Below, one piece after another: positions 37,442 through 42,998 of a stretch of 42,998 nt of DNA. Under the pieces are notes generated by a model. It had not been told where the DNA came from and made no database searches. It saw only the letters and a list, made by a program, of their open reading frames with translations. Positions within the stretch are counted from its first letter, which is position 1; each line of letters opens with the position of its first letter. The translations under genes and the position numbers were made by a program. Source of the stretch: Komagataeibacter saccharivorans. Its GTDB lineage: Bacteria; Pseudomonadota; Alphaproteobacteria; Acetobacterales; Acetobacteraceae. Where the stretch lies: NCBI RefSeq assembly GCF_003207825.1, contig NZ_NKTY01000026.1, positions 1 to 42,998 on the forward strand, read 5' to 3'.

Positions 37442-37669
37442 GACGAACCGCACCTTGCGCTAACATATTGAAAACAGGACAATCAGACCGCCTGAAACCT
37501 TGGGGCGGCAAAATGACCTTGTGAAAAACCCTGAAAAACTGCCCTCCCCAACCATGCCGCACCTTGCGGCTTTTATCTTGCGCTAAGCCCCAGAGACCCG
37601 ATCCCCAGGACAATCGCCGTTTCCCTGCCTTCTCATGCCTCCGCTGCACCGGATCGCGCACGTATCCGG
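37442..37669. other. Candidate oriT region with two composite repeats
   Basis: The gap between relaxase and lytic transglycosylase. CCGCACCTTGCG occurs at 37448-37459 and 37557-37568, CTTGCGCTAA at 37454-37463 and 37577-37586, and CAGGACAATC at 37475-37484 and 37606-37615, in the same order each time. The complement of the last reads GATTGTCCTG, resembling the ATCCTG core of IncP-type nic sites. A hairpin GCCGCA-CCT-TGCGGC followed by TTTTA spans 37556-37574. Position upstream of a relaxase gene fits oriT. Confidence 0.45.
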
Positions 37670-38374
37670 TCATGGTGCCCGCTCCATCGAGACAGGGACG
37701 AACAACGCCTGCGATGTGTCTGCCAGTGCGTCCGGGGCATGTGGGAAAGGCCCGGACGCACGCCATATGATGTGCCCGGCAAACAGCGTCTCGTCCGGTT
37801 GATCCCGCACAACGGTCACGCCGGTATCGTGCGGGACTTCCGCAGGAAACGTGTGCCCATTCAACAGTCGCACGACAGACGCGACGTAATCCCGTGTCTC
37901 CCGTGGCAGGGGCTGACCCGTCGCAAGATGGGCCTCGTAGCGCCCCGGACCGGCATTGTATGCGGCCAGAAAACCTACGTCCCCATAATGGTCGTGCAGC
38001 ATTCGAAGATAACTGGCACCGGCAAGGATGTTGTCGTGGGGATCGAAAGGATCAGTTCCGAGGCCAAGATCACGCCGCAGCCCCTGCCATGTCGCGGGCA
38101 TGATCTGCATGAGGCCCATCGCGCCCTTTGCTGAAATCACATGGATATCCCGGCCGCTTTCCACCTGCATCACCGCACGGATCCATTCCGGCGGCAGGGC
38201 GACACGCAGGGCGGCCTGCCGGATCAGCCCGTCGATATCCTGCGCACAGGCGGGGCGCGCCAGAAACACCAGCGACGCCCCCAGTCCCATGCGGCACAGC
38301 CGGACCAGCAGGGAACGAAATCGCCCGCTGGAGTGGCTGAACCTTCGCCCTGTTCGTGCAGTCAGGCGCATCAT
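37670..38374 (-). CDS. Lytic transglycosylase (VirB1-like)
   Basis: A 234-residue periplasmic enzyme that opens peptidoglycan for the channel. A signal peptide ends near PACAQ (about residue 45). The SLT domain shows the catalytic glutamate in VMQVESGRD, followed by the family motifs AKGAMGLMQIMPATW and AAYNAGPGRY. It overlaps DUF736 by four bases and belongs to the traF-linked cluster. The C-terminal part after about residue 170 is not conserved as far as I can tell. Confidence 0.93.
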   Translation of the reverse strand: MMRLTARTGRRFSHSSGRFRSLLVRLCRMGLGASLVFLARPACAQDIDGLIRQAALRVALPPEWIRAVMQVESGRDIHVISAKGAMGLMQIMPATWQGLRRDLGLGTDPFDPHDNILAGASYLRMLHDHYGDVGFLAAYNAGPGRYEAHLATGQPLPRETRDYVASVVRLLNGHTFPAEVPHDTGVTVVRDQPDETLFAGHIIWRASGPFPHAPDALADTSQALFVPVSMERAP

Positions 38375-38712
38375 TCGCGTGCTCCCTGACGTTTCTGCGG
38401 GCGGCTCCAGACGAGTTGCCAGACCCGTCCGCCCCGACCCGACTGGAACAGGGTCGCGCGTACGCCCTGTGCCAGAGAGGGGTCATCAAGGACCACGACG
38501 ATGTATTCGCCAGCCCGTTCGCCGGTACGTGTCCAGCCTGCACCGACTTCCGGGCCGTCGCTACCATCACCGAGATGGATACGATAATCGGGCGCGTTAC
38601 CACCCTCCGGCGTCTCGATGCGCACCAGTGTCAGTTCGGCATCCAGCGAGAGCGTGCGCAGGCGTCCGGAAAAACCTTCAGCCGTGCGCGTGAAGAGTCC
38701 GATCTGGGCCAT
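38371..38712 (-). CDS. DUF736 protein
   Basis: A 113-residue DUF736 protein: MAQIGLFTRTAEGFSGRLRTLSL begins it, APDYRIHLGDGSDGPEVGAGW is the central pattern, and VVVLDDPSL with WQLVWSRP completes it. The family is restricted to proteobacterial mobile elements and plasmids; function is unknown. The ATG at 38712 gives the standard N-terminus; the 50 in-frame codons upstream overlap traF and are not protein-like. A second DUF736 gene is cut off at the right edge of the window. Confidence 0.9.
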   Translation of the reverse strand: MAQIGLFTRTAEGFSGRLRTLSLDAELTLVRIETPEGGNAPDYRIHLGDGSDGPEVGAGWTRTGERAGEYIVVVLDDPSLAQGVRATLFQSGRGGRVWQLVWSRPQKRQGARE

Positions 38713-38713
38713 G

Positions 38714-39271
38714 TCAGTGATCCTGCGAAAAACGTGGAGGAGAAAAGCCCGTGGCAGACATGGAATCTGCGGCAACCCATAGCGGTGTCGCACGCCCGAT
38801 GACGCTGCTGACCGACAGGGGACCGAAATACCGACTGTCCAGACTGCGGGGTTCGCGCGCATTCATGACGAAGATTTCCTGCACACCGAGACGGTGACAG
38901 CCCTGCCAGACAGGCAGTGGACGCCCGCGATGATCAATGGTCAGCGCCTCACCGGCCCCCAGTCCATCGACCGTGATATGGCTTCCCGTGCGACAGACCG
39001 TCTGACCGCCAGTTGCTGCCACCGGTTTGAGCAGCGGTACGCCGCGCGGCAGATAACCACCACGAGCCAGCCTGTCCGCATCGCGTTCGGGCAGACGGAG
39101 CGCCACCAGTTCCCCGACATGCGCCCTGCGTTCGGGGTGCAGGCGATACAGACCTACCGGCACACTGGCCGTGGCATTCCAGATCAGGCGTGGTGCCGGA
39201 TGCAGCGTCATCGACAACCCGATGCCCAGCGCTGCGAAATACGTGATAAAAAACCAGCCCCGGCGCGTCAT
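38714..39271 (-). CDS. traF: TraF, S26-family conjugation peptidase
   Basis: A 185-residue membrane-anchored serine peptidase of the TraF family, which processes and cyclises the TrbC pilin. The N-terminal anchor (about residues 6-26) is followed by WNATASVPVGLYRL, containing the conserved serine, and by GVPLLKPVAATGGQTVC, which includes the catalytic lysine region. The ATG at 39271 overlaps the DUF2840 stop by four bases. Its substrate gene trbC lies 20 kb away in the trb operon. Confidence 0.92.
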   Translation of the reverse strand: MTRRGWFFITYFAALGIGLSMTLHPAPRLIWNATASVPVGLYRLHPERRAHVGELVALRLPERDADRLARGGYLPRGVPLLKPVAATGGQTVCRTGSHITVDGLGAGEALTIDHRGRPLPVWQGCHRLGVQEIFVMNAREPRSLDSRYFGPLSVSSVIGRATPLWVAADSMSATGFSPPRFSQDH

Positions 39272-39744
39272 GGCGTGGTCCTCCCACATAGCCAGGCTTC
39301 ATGCCGTGCGGTCGTGTAGGACGGCACGATGCCGCGTTCCTGCAGACCGTTGGCAAGCTGCTGCCAGTAGGATGGACAGACATGCACGGGATTGATCCGG
39401 CGCCGTTCCAGCGCGTCGATGACAGCAAGAACTGTCCGGACCTCGGCCCAGCCGCTACGATGCAGCAGACGGTCCGCACCCGTCGGCACGAACGGCAGGC
39501 GTTCCCGTGGCTCACCCGCATGGGGTGCCCGCACGATATCGATGCAACAGGCTGCCGCCCCGCAATCCGCCTGTGTCCAGCGCAGCAGGGCGAACACCGT
39601 GCCCGGCGCGAAACACAGACGGCGGCGATACCGATCGATCGGTTGCGTTTCCAGCGCATGACCGAAGCGCAGCCACTGTTCGATGCGCTTCTCCAGCCAG
39701 GTCGGTTCGAGATGCGTCATCACCTCGCGAGATGCGTGGTTCAT
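39268..39744 (-). CDS. DUF2840 protein
   Basis: A 158-residue protein I recognise as DUF2840, which precedes the TraF peptidase in alphaproteobacterial elements. Typical parts are LEPTWLEKRIEQWLRFG, RYRRRLCFAPGTVFALLRW and the C-terminal YTTARHEAWL. The ATG at 39744 was chosen for GGGAG seven bases upstream; alternatives lie at 39750 and 39720. Function is unknown. It begins the traF-DUF736-transglycosylase operon, whose promoter should be in the AT-rich DNA upstream. Confidence 0.85.
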   Translation of the reverse strand: MNHASREVMTHLEPTWLEKRIEQWLRFGHALETQPIDRYRRRLCFAPGTVFALLRWTQADCGAAACCIDIVRAPHAGEPRERLPFVPTGADRLLHRSGWAEVRTVLAVIDALERRRINPVHVCPSYWQQLANGLQERGIVPSYTTARHEAWLCGRTTP

Positions 39745-39967
39745 GGGCATTCTCCCGCGACAGGAGGACGGATGGTGGTTGCGCTCTGACAGCAGTCCCG
39801 CTGCATCACGATGAACCGCGTGCCGCCACACGCGCGTCGCTTCCCGAGCAGAGCGCCTGCTCGCAAAAAGTCGGGACGCGGCGCAGGACTGTCGGGAAAT
39901 GTCGAGCTAAATCCGTCGCTTTTTGTGGTAATCGAGAACTCACGCGCGCGCCCCGGCGCGGTGTACA

Positions 39968-39996
39968 AGTACTGAATAGTTATACTATTTAGTACT
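39968..39996. repeat. 29-bp near-perfect palindrome
   Basis: Two 13-base arms (AGTACTGAATAGT and ACTATTTAGTACT, twelve of thirteen pairs) surround a 3-base centre. It could be an operator for the downstream minus-strand operon or an element of the origin. Confidence 0.7.
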
Positions 39997-40048
39997 CTTA
40001 GAGAGCGCGATTTTCCCCTTTTATAACAATTGATTAAAGCAACATCCC

Positions 40049-40086
40049 ATTCCCGATAGGCCGGGAAATCGATTCCTGATAGGCCG
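40049..40086 (+). repeat. Two direct 15-bp repeats (iteron-like)
   Basis: ATTCCCGATAGGCCG (40049-40063) and ATTCCTGATAGGCCG (40072-40086) differ at one base and start 23 bases apart, about two helical turns, so both lie on the same face of the DNA. This spacing and the position beside repA fit RepA-binding iterons, though two copies are few. Confidence 0.6.
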
Positions 40087-40093
40087 AATGGCA

Positions 40094-40897
40094 TCACGAG
40101 TCCTCCACATAGTTATCCACAAAATCATGTGAATAAGTTTCTGAGGCAGGCACGAAATGGAGCACCGGAACGTCCCCCGACGACGCCTCCAGTCGCAGCC
40201 GATAGCCAGGCAGACTATCGGCGGTAACAAGGCGACGGATCTCGAAGACGAAGCGGGGATAGGGCGAGCGCGAGGCCGATTTCTCGTGCAGATGCGGCAG
40301 GTCAAAGGCCCAGCCATCTTTCTGGCGACCGGCATGCCGCCGCACGAGAAGGTAGAGCCAGCGCTCGAAGCCACCGGTCAGCGCGAAATAGCGCGGATCA
40401 AGGTCCAGAACCGCGCGGCGGCCGACCGCATCGCACAACCATTGCGGGAGGATAAGATCGAGTTCGCCCCGTCGTTCCTGCCAGGCGACAACCCACGAAA
40501 ACCCGAGCGCGCCTTCGCGGGTCTGGCGCAGGGATGTCGTGACACGGGTTCCAGCCAGCCGTTCCAGTCCCGCCCGCAGCCGTGCGTAACGGGCGGACGT
40601 CTCGCCCCGGTCGAGAAAGCGCAGGACATCGCGCATGCTGCCCCGGACGTGCGGCGACAGAGGCTGTCCCCGGCGCCGGGCTGCCACCAGGGTCGAGACG
40701 GCCCAGATCAGGATGTCCGCATCCCAGATCGTCGCCATGGGACTGTCATCCCGCCCGGTCACGTGCATGGTAACGTGGCCCATGCGAAAGCTGACCGGCA
40801 CATGCCGCGGCGATTTGCTGAGGCTGAAGAACGGCCACGACATGAGATCGATCAGCAGGCATGGCGTAACGGCCCGCGATACGGGAAAGGACATCAT
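40094..40897 (-). CDS. repA: Replication initiator RepA
   Basis: A 267-residue replication initiator of the RepA type found on alphaproteobacterial plasmids and elements. Family stretches include MSWPFFSLSKSPRHVP, DSPMATIWDADILIWAVSTLV, RGSMRDVLRFLDRG and FALTGGFERWLYLLVRRHAG; the last probably lies in the DNA-binding winged helix. The ATG at 40897 overlaps the stop of the preceding helix-turn-helix gene; the in-frame codons further upstream lie inside that gene. Its presence allows autonomous replication, at least transiently. It appears intact. Confidence 0.88.
   Translation of the reverse strand: MMSFPVSRAVTPCLLIDLMSWPFFSLSKSPRHVPVSFRMGHVTMHVTGRDDSPMATIWDADILIWAVSTLVAARRRGQPLSPHVRGSMRDVLRFLDRGETSARYARLRAGLERLAGTRVTTSLRQTREGALGFSWVVAWQERRGELDLILPQWLCDAVGRRAVLDLDPRYFALTGGFERWLYLLVRRHAGRQKDGWAFDLPHLHEKSASRSPYPRFVFEIRRLVTADSLPGYRLRLEASSGDVPVLHFVPASETYSHDFVDNYVEDS
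40113..40121 (+). promoter_or_regulatory. DnaA box
   Basis: TTATCCACA is a perfect match to the E. coli DnaA-box consensus. It falls inside the last codons of repA, next to the iteron-like repeats, which supports an origin here. One 9-base match could also be chance. Confidence 0.5.
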
Positions 40898-41169
40898 GGC
40901 CCCCTCCCGTGCTTGCGGCTGCCAAGCATGCGGGCGACCTCGTAGGCCGTCTCGGACGTGGAGCGGCAGGCCACATTCTCGACCCACACGCGGATATCAT
41001 CGACGTGGTAGAGCACGCGCCCGCCCATCTTGCGAAAGATCGGGCCACTGCCACGACACCGATAGCGTTCCAGCGTGCGTGGCGAGATGTTAAGCTTATG
41101 GGCTGCCTGCGGCGTGGTGAGGAGCTGCTCGCGCAGGAAACTGTCCTGACGTGGATGTGAGAGCGTCAT
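40894..41169 (-). CDS. Excisionase-like helix-turn-helix protein
   Basis: A 91-residue DNA-binding protein of the AlpA/excisionase type: LLTTPQAAHKLNISPRTLERYRCRGSGPIFRKMGGRVLYHVDDIRVWVE. It overlaps repA by four bases, a conserved pairing in such elements, and may regulate repA or assist excision. The ATG at 41169 was chosen for GGAGG about five bases upstream; the longer in-frame extension (to 41346) overlaps the neighbouring gene and is not protein-like. Confidence 0.88.
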   Translation of the reverse strand: MTLSHPRQDSFLREQLLTTPQAAHKLNISPRTLERYRCRGSGPIFRKMGGRVLYHVDDIRVWVENVACRSTSETAYEVARMLGSRKHGRGP

Positions 41170-41296
41170 GTCGGCCTCCGTCATTTCGGGCGTAACCACG
41201 CGGAGCTTCGGCAATAATTGTCGTGAGGGAGACGTGCGAAAAACGATCGCCCCTATGCGCGTACGGTCCTGTTCCGGCGTCAGAACTGGTGGGGGA

Positions 41297-42107
41297 TCAG
41301 GCCCGCAGGCGGAAACGGCCCGGTCGCAGGAGGGAGACATATTCACGTCGGTCAGCGAGACGTGCAGCCCGCTTCAGCAGGCGTCCGACACGCGCACGCT
41401 GGGACGATGTATCCCACTGTCGGGCATTCATGGTGCGGACAGACGGATCCAGAACCCGACCGATCTCACGCTGCGAGGCCCCGGCCATACGCCCGGCATA
41501 CGCGCAGATGACATCGGCCATCCGCCAGACGTGGTAAGGCGGCAGCGAGAGCGAGCGCGGCAGGCCGGGAACAGATGTGCCGGTGAGGCGTTTCAGAAAA
41601 CGCCGTAGCTGCGCAATACGAATTTCCTCGGCTCCATCCAGAGGAATGAGCGCGGCCGGACGGGCAGAGGCCGCGCGCCCCCGTATCTGCAGATGATGGC
41701 CACCGTCATCGGGAGAGACGATAACAACAAGGATACCGGGTTGCTGTTCCGTCGGGGATGCCCCGTGCAGGAGGTGCTCCGGGATCGTGCGAACATGAAA
41801 ACCCTCCGGGGCCTCGACAAGAATTGTCACACCTGGATAGGCTTCAGGGCTCCATAATGCGGGCTGAATCCATGCGGGAACATCCGGATCAGCCGGAACA
41901 GGATAACCCCCAGTGGTGAGCGAAACCGCCCACCAGTTCATAGCGTGCCCGGAGATCCGTGAGTGTATCGAGCTGCTGGCGAATATGGCGGTATCCGGTC
42001 ACATAAGCAGGGATATGTCGCAGCAGTTCCTGCGCCAGTCCGGGGCCATCAAGGAGACGCAGATTCTCGCGGAACTGCGGATCGTGCCATTCCGGATGCT
42101 CGACCAT
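41297..42107 (-). pseudogene. DUF6499/DUF2285 regulator-like gene, split by one-base frameshift
   Basis: Two adjacent frames form one gene. The 5' part (42107 to 41889) encodes EHPEWHDPQFRENLRLLDGPGLAQELLRHIPAYV and reaches AHHWGL, the DUF6499 N-terminal domain. The 3' part, in the next frame, continues PVPADPDVPAWIQPALWSPEAYPGVT and ends with the DUF2285 domain (LPPYHVWRMADVICAYAGRMAGASQREIGRVL). A run of five G on the minus strand (C at 41907-41911) lies at the junction. Four G would restore HWGYPVPADPD and a protein of about 269 residues. The first start (42107) follows GGGAGGAG. The function is unknown; DUF2285 genes are common regulators in such elements. Mutation, slippage or a sequencing error are all possible. 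Confidence 0.82.
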
Positions 42108-42424
42108 GACGGACTCCTCCCATCTGTAGGCAGAATTACCGGCCTGGCGAGAGACGGAGGGAGATACCGCGAGAAAGGCGGTGCATTGGCATTACGATGC
42201 ACAACCGCAACAGAAATGACGCATAACGCTGCCTTCCGGGGCATGGGAGCCTCGGCGATGGCTGCGGTTATCGCGATGAAAAAGGAGTACGGGGCTCAAC
42301 GAGACCGTATCGCCAAAAAGGTCGGTACCACACCGCACCAGTGCATTCTGACAGGGTCGTGATGCATGATCATGCCCGTTCTGGCTGACCGACAGGTCTG
42401 GCCCCGAAAACCGGAAGCCCCCCG
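42108..42424. other. Intergenic region upstream of the DUF2285 gene
   Basis: About 317 bases without a supported gene. It should carry the promoter of the regulator-repA group. A strong hairpin lies at its far end (42416-42438). No other clear structure is visible. Confidence 0.5.
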
Positions 42425-42438
42425 TCAGACGGGGGGCT
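42416..42438 (-). terminator. GC-rich hairpin at the end of the 45-residue gene
   Basis: AGCCCCCCGT and ACGGGGGGCT form a perfect 10-base stem with a 3-base loop that includes part of the stop codon of the small gene. On the minus strand it is followed by TTCCGGTTTTCGG, a weak T-rich tail, so an intrinsic terminator is likely. Confidence 0.65.
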
Positions 42439-42562
42439 CGGCATCGCGTCGGGCAAGCGCTTCTTTGAGTTCGCGCTCGATCTGCCGGCGCTCACGGCGG
42501 CTCAGGTGAAAGCTGGTCAGTTCGGCGCGCAGCATCTGGATGTGGTCGTGTCGGGTGATCAT
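42425..42562 (-). CDS. Small charged protein, 45 residues
   Basis: A short open frame beginning MITRHDHIQMLRAELTSFHLSRRE and ending ARRDAEPPV. AAAGGAGCAGG lies just before its ATG, a strong ribosome site, and a hairpin follows its stop. The composition is highly charged and the middle (RRERRQIERELKEALARR) should form an amphipathic or coiled helix. I do not recognise the family. Its place between DUF736 and the DUF2285 gene suggests a backbone gene of the element. Confidence 0.65.
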   Translation of the reverse strand: MITRHDHIQMLRAELTSFHLSRRERRQIERELKEALARRDAEPPV

Positions 42563-42904
42563 CGTCCTGCTCCTTTCGTTTCTTGAAGACAGGACGGACG
42601 GCTCATGCCGGGGTGGACCGGGTCAGGGATCGCCGCAGGCGACCGGTTCGCCGGCGCGTGGGGGAGCCGATTTTGTTCGGTGCGCCCGGCACGGGTGCGC
42701 CGGGCAAAATTGGGGGGACCACGCGTCCTTGACGCGGTTCGCCCTCGCGCATGGTACAATGGGAAGACTGAGGGAAAGCCTCTGTTCCTCCTGCCTTCCA
42801 CGTCGGGCGACCAGCGCTGCCGCCCGTGCCCGGAAAAGCACGTGGGAAAAGAAAACCGAGAAGGCCCCGCCCGGAGAGACCGGGCGGGGTTGGGTGTGGG
42901 AGGT
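42563..42904. other. Structured intergenic region upstream of the 45-residue gene
   Basis: About 340 bases without a supported gene. It contains an imperfect long inverted repeat at 42670-42710 (ATTTTG...CAAAAT outside, GCCCGGC...GCCGGGC inside), a TACAAT -10-like hexamer at 42755-42760 with TTGACG at 42729 (20-base spacing, too long for a good promoter), and a strong hairpin at 42865-42889. A structured RNA on either strand is conceivable. Confidence 0.4.
42865..42889 (-). terminator. Intrinsic terminator of the second DUF736 gene
   Basis: CCCCGCCCGG and CCGGGCGGGG form a perfect 10-base stem around a 5-base loop, 15 bases after the DUF736 stop. On the minus strand it is followed by a T-rich stretch (CCTTCTCGGTTTTCTTTTCC). 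This fits a rho-independent terminator on the minus strand. Confidence 0.75.
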
Positions 42905-42998
42905 TCAGTCCCCGTTCCGGCTGCGGGGCCGGGTCCAGATGAGGGAGTAACCCTCGCCTTCCTCGTCGGTGAACAGGTTGGCGAAGATCGGGGCGGCG
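42905..42998 (-). CDS. DUF736 protein, C-terminal part only (window edge)
   Basis: The last 30 codons of a second DUF736 gene: APIFANLFTDEEGEG followed by YSLIWTRP and a final RNGD is the family C-terminus. The rest lies beyond the right edge. This copy is closer to the standard family ending than the copy at 38371-38712. A terminator hairpin follows. Confidence 0.85.
   Translation of the reverse strand, partial: AAPIFANLFTDEEGEGYSLIWTRPRSRNGD

Larger units (their letters stand above)
39745..40093. other. Candidate replication origin and control region downstream of repA
   Basis: About 350 bases without a gene. The part at 39960-40090 is AT-rich and holds a 29-base palindrome and two iteron-like repeats, with a DnaA box just inside the repA end. 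This collection is typical of plasmid origins. The promoter of the DUF2840-traF operon must also be here. The half nearest DUF2840 shows nothing clear. Confidence 0.5.

Noticed and set aside
42729-42760. Sigma-70 promoter TTGACG/TACAAT
   Set aside because: The spacing of 20 bases is outside the normal 16-18, so it is not listed as a promoter.
1-42998. CRISPR arrays, tRNA or rRNA genes, insertion sequences, integrase and attachment repeats
   Set aside because: I saw no regular repeat-spacer series, no tRNA or rRNA sequence, no transposase or integrase motif, and no end repeats; subtle ones could still be missed by eye.

Overview
The window looks like part of an integrative and conjugative element or conjugative plasmid from an alphaproteobacterium, most probably an acetic acid bacterium (Acetobacteraceae such as Komagataeibacter, Acetobacter or Gluconacetobacter). 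The reasons are the GC-rich coding style, the trb-type secretion operon with the DUF2274, DUF736, DUF2840, DUF2285 and DUF3363 satellites typical of alphaproteobacterial elements, and the RepA type. The species is inferred, not proven. No integrase, attachment site, rRNA, tRNA or CRISPR array is visible, so the choice between integrated element and plasmid stays open.

Most of the element backbone reads on the minus strand. At the right end (about 35.7-43.0 kb) lie the relaxase, a lytic transglycosylase, DUF736, the TraF peptidase, DUF2840, RepA, a small helix-turn-helix protein, a frameshifted DUF6499/DUF2285 regulator, a 45-residue protein and the end of a second DUF736 gene. At 9.9-21.8 kb lies the mating-pair module traG-RHH-trbBCDEJLFGI-DUF2274, with a LysR regulator beside it. 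The coupling protein gene traG carries two lesions, so this copy is probably not self-transmissible.

Two cargo blocks are attached. The left block (0.1-9.9 kb) is a defence/toxin island: a Fic enzyme, a complete type IC restriction-modification operon with an embedded PrrC-like tRNA anticodon nuclease (HTH-hsdM-hsdS-prrC-hsdR), and a ParDE toxin-antitoxin pair. The order hsdM-hsdS-prrC-hsdR is that of the E. coli prr locus, and the known catalytic triad of PrrC is conserved.

The second block (23.2-35.7 kb) sits between the relaxase and the LysR/traG part. It is a self-contained iron or siderophore uptake module: a FecI-like sigma factor, a FecR-like sensor and a TonB-dependent receptor with a signalling domain on the minus strand, and divergently a PepSY membrane protein, a small membrane protein, ExbB, ExbD, TonB, a Fur-like protein lacking the usual metal ligands, and a solitary RND transporter. 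The module thus brings receptor, signalling and energy supply together.

The restriction operon and the receptor gene are visibly more AT-rich than the trb, tonB and RND genes, suggesting separate origins. Non-coding segments of interest are a repeat-rich gap upstream of the relaxase (candidate oriT), an AT-rich segment with repeats and a palindrome just downstream of repA, with a DnaA box in the repA 3' end (candidate oriV), inverted repeats before parDE, trbB and the receptor gene, and two strong hairpins near the right edge.
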